The notes beneath the pieces were generated by a model. It had not been told where the DNA came from, ran no database searches, and was given only the letters and a program-made list of their open reading frames with translations. Shown piece by piece: positions 8,474 to 16,609 of a DNA stretch of 64,000 nucleotides (the stretch's first letter is position 1; each line of letters starts with the position of its first letter). Source of the DNA: Tumebacillus algifaecis (GTDB taxonomy: Bacteria > Bacillota > Bacilli > Tumebacillales > Tumebacillaceae). The position numbers were made by a program, and so were the translations under genes. The stretch spans positions 216,001 through 280,000 of the forward strand of contig NZ_CP022657.1 in the NCBI RefSeq assembly GCF_002243515.1. Reading direction: 5' to 3'.

Positions 8474-9403
8474 ATGAGATTCGAAATCACAGTAGATGAA
8501 TCGTTCCTGCAAGATTTGTTTTTGATAAATCCAACCGATGACAAGCAATTGAATCGCATTAATCGTTTACGACGTCATATCTTGGTTGGCAGTAAAGAGC
8601 TAGGGCGAGAGTGGGAGAAGTTAGAACAGAGCCACGTTTTTCAAAACAATCCTACGGTTAGACAAGTTTTTAGGGAATGGTTGACCAATCTTGTGCAAAG
8701 TCCAAGGACTTATAAATCGGTGAAGCTACCCGTTTCTTCAAAAGTGCAAGGGGAACCTTCTGAAAAAGAACGAACCGTACTTGGAACAGCCTACGAATCG
8801 AAAGACAAGATTGTCGTAGGGGATTACCCAGACGAACTTCGCAGGGCAAATCCAGATTTGAAATTTGTCCCGAAGGATGATTTTTCAAAGGAACATTCTG
8901 TGAGTATCACGTTGCGTGATGTCCAATTAGCATTGGACGGTGCAGGTAATTTGAAGAAAAAGTGGTTTGCCATCTTTGAAACGCCAATCGAATTACAGGT
9001 GCCAGAGAACGGAGATGCCGATGTTCTTGCTCGATATTTGGCATATTTTTACGATAATAAATTGGTGATTCAAGACAAATATTTTGTTGCAGATGATCAG
9101 AATGAGGCAAACTTTGTGGAATATGTATTGGCGAAGTTGCCCGAACATCAAAACTGCGAGATTGAGCTTCGAGTCATGGTCAATGAACAACTACGAAGAA
9201 AGGGGACGGAGAAAAAGAACAAATATGAGGGATTGGCGGGTTCCAAGATCACAGTGAGGTGTATTCAGGAAGGGCGTGAAAATCTGCATGAGGGTTATAT
9301 CGAATCTGGAGCCTTTCGCATGCAGGTTCCCTATCGATTAAAGGTGTTCGGGCGAGACAAAAAGACAGAGGTCTGCACAATTCAGATCAGAAGAAAAGAG
9401 TAA
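8474..9403 (+). CDS. Uncharacterised partner protein with possible PIN-like N-domain
   Basis: I do not recognise this 309-residue protein with certainty. The first 145 residues (TVDESFLQDL, a central acidic EKERTVLGTAYESKD and IVVGDYPDELR) have the spacing of Asp/Glu residues and the alternating pattern of a PIN-like nuclease. The C-terminal half (about 160-309) is a separate alpha/beta domain ending IESGAFRMQVPYRLKVFG, faintly like degenerate PLD-type domains found in defence proteins. ATG 8474 is preferred to GTG 8462 because GAGGT precedes it by 5 bases. It shares the AT-rich composition of the ATPase gene and probably forms an ATPase-effector pair with it. Confidence 0.65.
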   Translation: MRFEITVDESFLQDLFLINPTDDKQLNRINRLRRHILVGSKELGREWEKLEQSHVFQNNPTVRQVFREWLTNLVQSPRTYKSVKLPVSSKVQGEPSEKERTVLGTAYESKDKIVVGDYPDELRRANPDLKFVPKDDFSKEHSVSITLRDVQLALDGAGNLKKKWFAIFETPIELQVPENGDADVLARYLAYFYDNKLVIQDKYFVADDQNEANFVEYVLAKLPEHQNCEIELRVMVNEQLRRKGTEKKNKYEGLAGSKITVRCIQEGRENLHEGYIESGAFRMQVPYRLKVFGRDKKTEVCTIQIRRKE

Positions 9404-9582
9404 GCGGAGACGAAGAGAACATCCCTTGTTTCGTATTGCTTTCTATCCGATAGGGGCAGCGGAAACTATGGTAAGCAAGAAGAAGTCGATGCGGGAAGAG
9501 TGTGCGGATGCAGGTAGTTTGGAAAAATAAAGGCATGTAGGTTCACTTTACAACATCATGGATTGAAGTGGAGTGATGTTGA

Positions 9583-12033
9583 ATGGCAACGTTGCCGATC
9601 GAAGCGGTGCTCCCCGCCCTCAAGGAGACGCTTGGCACCACGGAAAATGCCGTGTTGGTCGCAGCGCCCGGCGCGGGGAAGACAACGCGAGTTCCGCTGG
9701 CGCTTTTCGAAGAGCCTTGGCTGTGCGGGAAAAAGATCGTGATGCTCGAACCGCGCAGGCTGGCTGCAAGGGCGGCTGCGGCGTTTATGGCGAGGCAGCT
9801 GGGCGAGAGCGTCGGTGAGACGGTTGGCTATCGTGTGCGGATGGATACGCGGGTCGGGCCGAAGACGCGGATCGAAGTGATCACCGAAGGCGTGCTCACG
9901 CGGATGTTGCAGAACGATCCGGCGCTAGAAGAGGTGGGCCTAGTCATTTTTGATGAGTTTCATGAGCGCAATCTGCACGGGGATCTAGGTCTTGCCCTCT
10001 GTTTGCAGTCGCAGGCACTGCTTCGCGAGGAGTTGCGCATCTTGGTGATGTCGGCGACGCTGGAAGCGGAAACGGTGGCCGAATTGCTCGGAGATGCACC
10101 TGTGCTGAGCAGTGCGGGACGGGCGTTTCCGGTGCAGACGCGGTTCTTGGAGAGCCGCGCAGAAGGGCGGATCGAGCCGATCGTGGTGCAGACGATCAAG
10201 CAGGCGTTGGCCGAAGAGTCGGGCGATCTGCTCGTCTTTTTGCCGGGGACGAGGGAGATCAGGCGGGTCGAGTCGCAGTTGCAGGCCCAAGGGGTGGGCG
10301 GGCAGGTGAAAATCGTTCCGCTCCACGGCGCGTTGTCGCGGGAAGCACAAGATGCGGCGATCGCACCTAGCACGCCTGAGGTGCGCAAAGTCGTGCTGGC
10401 CACGTCGATCGCCGAGACGAGCTTGACGGTGGAAGGGGTGCGCGTCGTCATTGACAGTGGCCTGATGCGCGTGCCGCGCTTTTCGCCGCGCACAGGCATG
10501 TCGCGCTTGGAGACGGTCACCGTATCGCGCCCGTCTGCTGAACAGCGACGGGGTCGGGCAGGACGTGTCGCCCCGGGCGTATGCTACCGCCTGTGGACAG
10601 AGCATGAGGACAAGCGGCTGCCCATGCGCAGCACGCCGGAGATTTTGGAGGCCGATCTGGCACCGCTGGCTTTGGAATTGGCGGTGTGGGGTGTACACGA
10701 CCCGACCGAACTGGCTTGGCTCGATGCACCGCCCGCAGCCGCTTTTGCCCAAGCGCGGGAGTTGCTGTGCCAATTGGGCGCACTGACGGAAGACGGGACG
10801 TTGACCGCTCATGGCAAGCGGATGGCCGAGTTTGGCTTGCACCCGCGTTTGGCGCATCTGGTGCTCCAGGCTGTGCCGTTACAGCTGGGGAGCTTGGCCT
10901 GTGAGCTGGCGGCGGTGCTGAATGAGCGCGATTTTTTGCCGGGACAGGATGCCGACCTGCGCCTGCGAGTCGAAGCGCTCCGAGCAGGGCAGGCTGATCG
11001 CGGAATGATCGCCGAGGCCAATCGCTGGAAGCGAGCGCTCGGCGTGGAGGCGGAAGAAAAAGGGGATCTCGACTACTGCGGACTCTTGCTGGCCTTTGCC
11101 CACCCGGATCGGATCGCCCAGCGGCGCGGCAATGGACGCTTTTTGTTGCGTAACGGTCGCGGGGCTATGTTTCTGGATGCTCAGCCGCTGTCGTTTGTGC
11201 CGTATCTGGTCGCAGCAGAGTTGGACGATCAAGGGACGGAGAGCCGTATTTTTCTGGCCGCACACGTTGAGGAAAGCCAGCTCCGCGAGCATTTTCAAGG
11301 GCAGATCGAAACGGAGCGGATCATCGAGTGGGATGGTGGTGCCAAAGCGGTGCGGGCACGGCGACGGGAGCGGCTCGGGTCGCTTTTGCTGAAGGAGACG
11401 ACCTTGCAAGACCCCGATGCAGACGAAGTGCTGGGAGCACTTTTGCGAGGGATCGCGGTGGAAGGGCTCGATCTTTTGCCGTGGACAAAAGCGGCCAAGC
11501 AATTGCAAGAGCGGTTGACTTTTATGCACCAGCACGACCTTTCGTGGCCCGATGTGACGCGGACCGCGCTGACCGACACGCTAGCGGAGTGGCTTGCTCC
11601 TCATCTATATGGTTTGAAAAACCGAGAGGATTTGCAGCGGTTGCAGTTGGTGGGCATCTTGGAGAGCATGTTGTCCTATGCACAGCGCCGCGAACTGGAT
11701 GAATGCGCGCCCACGCACTTGACGGTGCCGAGCGGATCGCGGATTCCGATCGACTACAGCGATCTTGACGCTCCCGTGCTGGCCGTGCGCTTGCAGGAGA
11801 TGTTTGGGCTTCAGGAAACGCCGCGTATCGCGCATGGACGGGTACCCCTCACCCTGCATTTGCTTTCTCCTGCCCAGCGTCCGGTGCAAGTGACGCGCGA
11901 TCTGGCCAGCTTTTGGCAGAACGCCTATTTCGAGGTGAAAAAAGACCTGAAGGGCCGGTATCCCAAACATCACTGGCCGGATGACCCGAATCTGGCCACC
12001 CCGACCCATCGGGCAAAACCGAGAGGCAGTTGA
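9583..12033 (+). CDS. hrpB: ATP-dependent helicase HrpB
   Basis: This 816-residue DEAH-box helicase matches HrpB along its length: APGAGKTT (Walker A), DEFHERNLHGD (the DEFH form of motif II), VMSATLE, SIAETSLTVEGV, and QRRGRAGRVAPGVCYRLW (motif VI). The C-terminal HrpB-specific region is present and the protein ends normally. HrpB is widespread but its cellular substrate is not firmly established. The start at 9583 follows GGAGTG. The 180 bases before it (9404-9582) contain no recognisable gene. Confidence 0.93.
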   Translation: MATLPIEAVLPALKETLGTTENAVLVAAPGAGKTTRVPLALFEEPWLCGKKIVMLEPRRLAARAAAAFMARQLGESVGETVGYRVRMDTRVGPKTRIEVITEGVLTRMLQNDPALEEVGLVIFDEFHERNLHGDLGLALCLQSQALLREELRILVMSATLEAETVAELLGDAPVLSSAGRAFPVQTRFLESRAEGRIEPIVVQTIKQALAEESGDLLVFLPGTREIRRVESQLQAQGVGGQVKIVPLHGALSREAQDAAIAPSTPEVRKVVLATSIAETSLTVEGVRVVIDSGLMRVPRFSPRTGMSRLETVTVSRPSAEQRRGRAGRVAPGVCYRLWTEHEDKRLPMRSTPEILEADLAPLALELAVWGVHDPTELAWLDAPPAAAFAQARELLCQLGALTEDGTLTAHGKRMAEFGLHPRLAHLVLQAVPLQLGSLACELAAVLNERDFLPGQDADLRLRVEALRAGQADRGMIAEANRWKRALGVEAEEKGDLDYCGLLLAFAHPDRIAQRRGNGRFLLRNGRGAMFLDAQPLSFVPYLVAAELDDQGTESRIFLAAHVEESQLREHFQGQIETERIIEWDGGAKAVRARRRERLGSLLLKETTLQDPDADEVLGALLRGIAVEGLDLLPWTKAAKQLQERLTFMHQHDLSWPDVTRTALTDTLAEWLAPHLYGLKNREDLQRLQLVGILESMLSYAQRRELDECAPTHLTVPSGSRIPIDYSDLDAPVLAVRLQEMFGLQETPRIAHGRVPLTLHLLSPAQRPVQVTRDLASFWQNAYFEVKKDLKGRYPKHHWPDDPNLATPTHRAKPRGS

Positions 12034-12050
12034 GCCATTGACCACAAGAA

Positions 12051-12085
12051 AAGCGGAGCAGCACAAGAGGCTGCTCCGCTTTTTG
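12051..12085. terminator. Bidirectional terminator
   Basis: AAGCGGAGCAGC (12051-12062) pairs perfectly with GCTGCTCCGCTT (12070-12081), flanked by A and T runs. It separates hrpB from the convergent FusB-like gene. Confidence 0.85.
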
Positions 12086-12086
12086 A

Positions 12087-12755
12087 TTATCGTAAGGTCG
12101 CGAGATACGCTTCAATCTCGGCTGTTGAGGTGATGTGGTGGTTACATGTTGTTGAGTTCAGGCACAGATGGTTGCCAAACGTTTTGTACCCGTCAATCTG
12201 TTTCGTCTTCACCCGCGAGGTGACCAGCGCCACTTCGTCGCCACTGCCTGAAGACAGGCACCACGAACATTGCAGCATGCGGTTTTTTGGACTGGGCACG
12301 TATTTGCACTCTTTGCCGACCCATTTCTCACCGGAGCGGTAGACCAAATACACGCTTTGTGTGGCGATGTCGCGCCAGCCAAGGTAGGTCAGCTTGGTGC
12401 GATCGAGGTTGGCGAGGTCGGGCAATACGAGCTTCTTGACCTTGGGGAACAGCTTGCGAATCTCTGCTGCGGTGATCTCAGGAAATGGGATCACATAAGG
12501 CTCAAGACGGCTGATGTAGAGCTTCAATTCCTCTTTGTCGCGGACGTTCTTCCCGTCTTCCAGCAGGCGGCGCTGTTCCGGCGTTGCTTGGGGGACCAGG
12601 GCGAGCAGTGCGGCAACGACGCCTTCGCGAGATGCTTCCAGCACGCGATAGTCGCCTGCAAAGTAAAAGACTCCGACCAGATTGGTCAGTTGGTTCCGAA
12701 TATAATTGAGTTGATGCGGGTGCAAAAACGGCACCATCGGTTGTTCCTGTGTCAT
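12087..12755 (-). CDS. FusB/FBP-family elongation factor G-binding protein
   Basis: The 222-residue product resembles FusB/FusC-type proteins, which bind EF-G and rescue it from fusidic-acid-stalled ribosomes. The N-terminal helical part begins FLHPHQLNYIRNQL; the C-terminal treble-clef zinc finger is visible as CKYVPS, CSWC and a late HLCLNSTTCNHHI, giving four zinc-binding Cys. ATG 12755 is set by AGGAGGT 8 bases upstream (12764-12770). The gene has an elaborate leader (12764-12948): promoter, 9-codon peptide and a 16-bp inverted repeat whose second arm can also pair with the Shine-Dalgarno. Chromosomal homologues are common in Bacilli and are not all resistance genes. Confidence 0.85.
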   Translation of the reverse strand: MTQEQPMVPFLHPHQLNYIRNQLTNLVGVFYFAGDYRVLEASREGVVAALLALVPQATPEQRRLLEDGKNVRDKEELKLYISRLEPYVIPFPEITAAEIRKLFPKVKKLVLPDLANLDRTKLTYLGWRDIATQSVYLVYRSGEKWVGKECKYVPSPKNRMLQCSWCLSSGSGDEVALVTSRVKTKQIDGYKTFGNHLCLNSTTCNHHITSTAEIEAYLATLR

Positions 12756-12763
12756 TGTGTTGT

Positions 12764-12856
12764 ACCTCCTGTTTCTTCTCCTTCGTATCGTGAACAACTG
12801 TACGAAAGTAGAAACAGAAGAAAATCTGGATCTTATGAAATTCTTCTGTTTCTACT
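12764..12856 (-). promoter_or_regulatory. Probable translational attenuator of the FusB-like gene
   Basis: Arm A (12841-12856) and arm B (12807-12822) form a perfect 16-bp inverted repeat with an 18-base loop. Arm A contains the TAG stop of the leader peptide. Arm B can alternatively pair, over about 12 bases with two G-U pairs, with AGAAACAGGAGG (12765-12776), which includes the gene's own Shine-Dalgarno. A:B and B:SD pairings exclude each other. A ribosome covering arm A would therefore shift B onto the Shine-Dalgarno, while a free arm A would expose it. The pairings are seen in the sequence; the regulatory logic is inferred. Confidence 0.7.
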
Positions 12857-12881
12857 GAAACAGATAAGTGCGTATTACCAT
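12852..12881 (-). CDS. Leader peptide MVIRTYLFQ (9 aa)
   Basis: A 9-codon ORF starts at ATG 12881, 9 bases after GGGGGT, and its stop lies inside arm A of the inverted repeat. It sits directly downstream of a good promoter and upstream of the FusB-like gene. Position and length are those of leader peptides that sense ribosome stalling in erm, cat and fusB-type attenuators. Confidence 0.6.
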   Translation of the reverse strand: MVIRTYLFQ

Positions 12882-12919
12882 AGAATTAGACCCCCGCTTC
12901 GTGTGTTGGGATTGCAGAA

Positions 12920-12948
12920 AGTATAGTATATTCTGATACGAATCGCAA
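12920..12948 (-). promoter_or_regulatory. Sigma-A promoter of the FusB-like gene
   Basis: On the minus strand TTGCGA (12943-12948) is separated by exactly 17 bases from TATACT (12920-12925). The transcript would start near 12912, giving a leader of about 155 bases. Confidence 0.65.
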
Positions 12949-13017
12949 ATCTTTCTCTTTGTGTTGGTCGGTAAAACCTCCCAGCAGATGATGCTTTCAT
13001 CCTTGAAAAAAAGAGTG

Positions 13018-13023
13018 TATAAT
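13018..13023 (+). promoter_or_regulatory. -10 box for the ATP-grasp gene
   Basis: A perfect TATAAT lies 30 bases before the ATP-grasp start. The -35 region (around 12994-13000, TTTCAT) is weak. Confidence 0.4.
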
Positions 13024-13053
13024 GATCGAAAAACTTGGAAAAAGGGGATTCGC

Positions 13054-13992
13054 ATGGGAAAAATTTATGTGATCCATGAAAATAGTGAGTGGACGACTCA
13101 CCTGACCAAACGTTTAGACGAACTCGAACTTCCGTACGAAGAATGGCATCTCGACGAAGGACTGGTCGATCTGTCCACCGAGCCGCCAGAAGGTGTTTTT
13201 TACTCGCGGATGAGCGCTTCCTCTCATACGCGCGATCATCGTTATGCACCAGAGTTTACAGCGGGCGTCTTGACGTGGCTCGAACAGCACGGGCGCAAAG
13301 TGTTCAACGGTTCCCGCGCCTTGCAGCTGGAAGTCAGCAAAGTCGCGCAGTACATGGCGCTGAACGCCGAAGGGGTGCGCACGCCGAAGACGGTCGCAGC
13401 GACCGGCAAGGCACACATCGTCGAAGCGGCGAAAAAGTTTGACGGCCAGCCGTTCATCACCAAGCACAACCGCGCAGGCAAGGGGCTAGGCGTACAGCTC
13501 TTCCATACCGTCGCGGCGCTGGAAGAGTATCTCAACTCGCCGACGTTTGAAGCGCCGGTGGACGGTATCACCCTGATTCAAGAGTACATTCAGGCTCCGG
13601 AGCCGTTCATCACGCGCTGCGAGTTTGTCGGGGGCAAGTTCCTGTACGCGGTACAAGTCGATACGTCTGAAGGTTTCGAACTTTGCCCGGCCGACGCTTG
13701 CCAGATCGGCGATCTGTTCTGCCCGGTCGGAGAAGAGCAGCCGTCGAAACCGAAGTTCCAGATCCTCGAAGTCTTTAACGATCCGATCTTGGAGAAATAT
13801 GCGGCGGTGCTCGCGAAAAACGGGATCAACATCGCCGGGATCGAGTTTATCCGCAACCGCGATGGCGAGATTTTCACGTATGACATCAACACGAACACAA
13901 ACTACAACTCCGATGCGGAAGCGGCGGCAGACATCTACGGGATGAAAGCGGTGGCCGAGTTCCTCGGTGCTGAGTTGAAGAAATTGGGATAG
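13054..13992 (+). CDS. ATP-grasp ligase (RimK-like)
   Basis: The 312-residue protein shows an ATP-grasp fold: PFITKHNRAGKGLGVQLF contains the nucleotide-binding Lys and Gly-rich loop, and AGIEFIRNRDGEIFTYDINTNTN holds the metal-binding residues near the end. RimK-type enzymes couple ATP hydrolysis to amide bond formation, usually adding an amino acid to a carboxylate. The substrate is unknown. ATG 13054 follows AAAGGGGA. It is monocistronic, with a promoter just upstream and a terminator after. Confidence 0.82.
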   Translation: MGKIYVIHENSEWTTHLTKRLDELELPYEEWHLDEGLVDLSTEPPEGVFYSRMSASSHTRDHRYAPEFTAGVLTWLEQHGRKVFNGSRALQLEVSKVAQYMALNAEGVRTPKTVAATGKAHIVEAAKKFDGQPFITKHNRAGKGLGVQLFHTVAALEEYLNSPTFEAPVDGITLIQEYIQAPEPFITRCEFVGGKFLYAVQVDTSEGFELCPADACQIGDLFCPVGEEQPSKPKFQILEVFNDPILEKYAAVLAKNGINIAGIEFIRNRDGEIFTYDINTNTNYNSDAEAAADIYGMKAVAEFLGAELKKLG

Positions 13993-14000
13993 TGCAGGAG

Positions 14001-14029
14001 AGCCGATGCGAAGAGCGTCGGCTATTTTG
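14001..14029 (+). terminator. Rho-independent terminator
   Basis: AGCCGATGC (14001-14009) pairs with GCGTCGGCT (14015-14023), followed by ATTTTGTT. Confidence 0.75.
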
Positions 14030-14170
14030 TTCGATACTCAATCGCAACTCGTCATGGGGTGAGGTAGGTTGGCTGTTCGAGCGCCACTTTCCGCATCGGC
14101 AGGGCAGCTGCCGTTTCAATGGGGACAGGGTCTGCGTATTGTAACGTATGTGAAGCAGGGAGGTGACTTC

Positions 14171-14269
14171 ATGTACGGTACATTTGGCGGTTATACGCGT
14201 TGGGCGGTCGTGTTCCTGATCATCTTCGTCCTGTTCTTCCTGCTGATTCCGGGTGCTGGCGGTTATTAA
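14171..14269 (+). CDS. YjcZ-family sporulation peptide (32 aa)
   Basis: This 32-residue peptide (MYGTFGGYTRWAVVFLIIFV and onwards) has a short Gly/Tyr-rich N-terminus, one hydrophobic helix and a Gly-rich end, like YjcZ/YhzF-type small sporulation proteins of Bacilli. ATG 14171 follows GGGAGGTGAC. Such peptides are usually made in the mother cell or forespore; here that is inferred only from family resemblance. Confidence 0.7.
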   Translation: MYGTFGGYTRWAVVFLIIFVLFFLLIPGAGGY

Positions 14270-14296
14270 TACACATTAGCCAGTCACTGGCCGTAA

Positions 14297-14325
14297 AGGT
14301 GATCGTGTAAACGATCGCCTTTTTC
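14297..14325 (+). terminator. Rho-independent terminator
   Basis: AGGTGATCGT (14297-14306) pairs with ACGATCGCCT (14311-14320) around a GTAA loop and is followed by TTTT. Confidence 0.85.
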
Positions 14326-14392
14326 GTTGCGTTTCCAGCCGTTTTGCCTCAAAATTAAAGATGAAGTGCAAGCGGAGGGGAGATGCGGTCAC

Positions 14393-15337
14393 ATGGCATT
14401 TTGGAGAAAAAAACAAGCGGAAGCAGAAGTGAGCGCTACACTGGAGCAAACGAGCCACAAGGACGCACAGGCGGAGGAGACCCGCTTGTTGCAAGCGGAG
14501 ATTCTTTCGCTGTATGAACAGATGGGCGAAATTATCAAGCAGCAAGGTCTGGTCAATAACCAGCATGGCACGCTCTCCAGCCTGGCCACGAAGCTGAAGT
14601 CGAGCATCGAGAACATGGAACGCATCGCCGAAGAATCGAACGAGACATCCGATCACCTCTTGCAGCGCGGTGAACGGCTGACTCAGATCTCGAAAGCATC
14701 GTCCCAACTGTCCAAGGAAGGCAAGCGGTCGCTCGACGAGATCGTCACTGTCATCACCTCGGTGCAGGAGGAGTCCGATCGCACGCAGACGGTGATGAAT
14801 CGTTTGGAGCAGCGCTCTTCCGAAGTGTCGGGCATCGTCGGTGTGATCGGGGAAATCGCCTCGCAAACCAATCTGCTCGCACTGAACGCGGCGATCGAAG
14901 CGGCGCGCGCGGGCGAACAAGGTCGCGGTTTTGCGGTCGTCGCTGACGAAGTGCGCAAACTGGCGGAGATGACCGGAAACTCGACCAAACATATCGCGGA
15001 ACTGGTCAGTTCGATCCTGCAGGACACGAAAGACGCTCTATCCGGCAGCAATGCCAACCAAGATTCGATCAACCGTGGTCTCATGGTCTGCAAAGAAGCA
15101 TCGCACAAGATGGACGAGCTGTTTGCCGCTTTTGACGATGTGACCCAAGAGGTCGGTGATGTGATGGGGATCATCCAAAGCCAGAAAAAGTTTTCCAGCA
15201 CGCTCTCCCAAGAGTTTGTGGTCTCACACGGGTTGCTGACCAACATGCACACCGATCTGATCGACCATGTCAAAGCGGCAAGTGTTGTCGATCGCAAGTT
15301 AGAGGCGTTGGCAACGGGGATCAAAAAGCGCAAGTGA
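14393..15337 (+). CDS. Soluble methyl-accepting chemotaxis-type signalling protein
   Basis: The 314-residue product contains the hairpin tip of chemoreceptors, with [18 protein letters not shown] and [15 protein letters not shown] around residues 165-200, which binds CheA/CheW. There is no membrane segment, HAMP or recognisable sensory domain; the first 90 residues are predicted coiled coil. It is thus a cytoplasmic receptor with an unknown input. ATG 14393 lies after GGAGGGGAGATG with somewhat long spacing. A terminator follows at 15371. Confidence 0.85.
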   Translation: MAFWRKKQAEAEVSATLEQTSHKDAQAEETRLLQAEILSLYEQMGEIIKQQGLVNNQHGTLSSLATKLKSSIENMERIAEESNETSDHLLQRGERLTQISKASSQLSKEGKRSLDEIVTVITSVQEESDRTQTVMNRLEQRSSEVSGIVGVIGEIASQTNLLALNAAIEAARAGEQGRGFAVVADEVRKLAEMTGNSTKHIAELVSSILQDTKDALSGSNANQDSINRGLMVCKEASHKMDELFAAFDDVTQEVGDVMGIIQSQKKFSSTLSQEFVVSHGLLTNMHTDLIDHVKAASVVDRKLEALATGIKKRK

Positions 15338-15370
15338 ATTTTCGCATGATTCATTTTTCTTATCAGAAGC

Positions 15371-15403
15371 AGCAGACCGGCCGATGCGGCAGGTCTGCTT
15401 TTT
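15371..15403 (+). terminator. Rho-independent terminator
   Basis: AGCAGACC (15371-15378) pairs with GGTCTGCT (15392-15399), with an inner GCCG/CGGC stem, followed by TTTT. Confidence 0.8.
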
Positions 15404-15422
15404 CAAAAAGCGAGGGGTCTGG

Positions 15423-15860
15423 ATGATACGGAAGGTAACGAGTGGCGATCGGTCCGCCGTGCGAGCGATGATGCTCGAATATATTGTGGGTTTCTATCAA
15501 CAACCGGCACCTGCGTCAGAAAAATTGGATCTTCTACAGGCCATGCTGTTGCAGGGCGAAAACGGACTGCAGTTTGTGGCGGAGGAGGATGGAGCCTATC
15601 AAGGGTTTGTGACCCTTTATTTTACATACAGTACGCTTCGAGCTCAGCGAGTGGTGATCATGAACGATCTGTACGTTCGTGACCAGTATCGCGGTACCGG
15701 GGTGGCAGAGTCATTGTTTCGAGCTTGTGAGCAATTTACGAAGGAGAACGGATTTGCTGCTCTGCAATGGGAAACGGCAAAAGACAATCACCGGGCTCAG
15801 CGGTTTTATGAGAAGATGGGCGGAAAGCAAGGGGATTGGCTGAATTATACGAGTTCATGA
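15423..15860 (+). CDS. GNAT N-acetyltransferase
   Basis: The 145-residue protein shows a single GNAT domain: NDLYVRDQYRGTGVAESLF is motif A with the acetyl-CoA pyrophosphate loop, and WETAKDNHRAQRFYEKMG is motif B. The substrate is unknown. ATG 15423 follows GAGGGG. It is followed 35 bases later by the DUF962 gene on the same strand. Confidence 0.82.
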   Translation: MIRKVTSGDRSAVRAMMLEYIVGFYQQPAPASEKLDLLQAMLLQGENGLQFVAEEDGAYQGFVTLYFTYSTLRAQRVVIMNDLYVRDQYRGTGVAESLFRACEQFTKENGFAALQWETAKDNHRAQRFYEKMGGKQGDWLNYTSS

Positions 15861-15895
15861 GTTCACGCATGTTAGAAGGAGGAGGTGATCCGAGA

Positions 15896-16231
15896 ATGGA
15901 ATTTCGATCCTATCGGGAGTTTTGGCCGTATTACGTGTTGCAACACGCGAAACTGGCGACCCGACTGTGGCATGCGGTAGGGACGACGTCCGTCTTCGTG
16001 CTACTGCTTGGGGCCGGGTTTACGGGGAAATGGTGGCTGCTCTTGCTGATCCCCGTGATCGCTTATGGCTTGGCCTGGTTCTCACATTTTTTCATCGAGG
16101 GCAACAAGCCAGCGACGTTCGGTCATCCGTTCTGGTCGCTGCTAGGCGATTTTCACATGTATTTTCTGACGATAAGTGGAAAGATGAATGGGGAAGTGAA
16201 GCGGGTTAAGAAGTTGTATGGGCACAAATAA
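15896..16231 (+). CDS. DUF962/Mpo1-like membrane protein
   Basis: The 111-residue protein starts at ATG 15896 behind AGGAGGAGGTGATC. FWPYYVLQHAKLATRLWHAVG and WFSHFFIEGNKPATFGHPFW carry the conserved His residues of the DUF962 (YGL010w/Mpo1-like) family; the yeast member is an iron-dependent dioxygenase in fatty-acid alpha-oxidation. Two central membrane segments are visible. The bacterial function has not been established. Confidence 0.8.
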   Translation: MEFRSYREFWPYYVLQHAKLATRLWHAVGTTSVFVLLLGAGFTGKWWLLLLIPVIAYGLAWFSHFFIEGNKPATFGHPFWSLLGDFHMYFLTISGKMNGEVKRVKKLYGHK

Positions 16232-16252
16232 GGCAGCCCGTTTAGGCTGCCT
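16231..16252. terminator. Bidirectional hairpin terminator
   Basis: AGGCAGCC (16231-16238) pairs with GGCTGCCT (16245-16252) at the convergent ends of the DUF962 gene and the membrane protein gene. The T tracts are short. Confidence 0.55.
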
Positions 16253-16256
16253 GCGT

Positions 16257-16535
16257 CTACACGCCTCTAGACTTGAAGATCAAGAAGCGGACAAAATGGC
16301 CGACCGAATAGGTGGCCGTTGCAAGAAAGAGAATCAGACCGATAAACCCGAACAACAAGGTAAAACCGGCGGAGAGAAAATGCGTGATGTACAAGATGAT
16401 CGAAAGCACGATGACGATCGTGATCGCTTTGATCAACTGGCGGCCAGCATAATGGCGCTCTTCCTGCCAGCGGGTAGGGAAGACGGGCGGCTGTTTGGCC
16501 GATTTGGCTTTTTCGTTCGCGGTTGATTGTGCCAT
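16257..16535 (-). CDS. Small two-helix membrane protein
   Basis: The 92-residue protein has a charged N-terminal 35 residues and two adjacent hydrophobic segments (about 38-56 and 60-80). ATG 16535 follows GGAGTG on the minus strand. I recognise no family; it faces the DUF962 gene and shares its terminator. Confidence 0.65.
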   Translation of the reverse strand: MAQSTANEKAKSAKQPPVFPTRWQEERHYAGRQLIKAITIVIVLSIILYITHFLSAGFTLLFGFIGLILFLATATYSVGHFVRFLIFKSRGV

Positions 16536-16609
16536 AAGTGCCTCACTCCTGCTTAATTGAGAATGCTATTGTTATTGTACCAAAAACCAAACCGGAAAGG
16601 GCGATTCGA

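Noticed and set aside
9960-11535. Antisense ORFs opposite hrpB (up to 290 codons)
   Set aside because: High-GC codon bias of the real gene leaves the complementary frames open; no ribosome-binding sites or recognisable domains.
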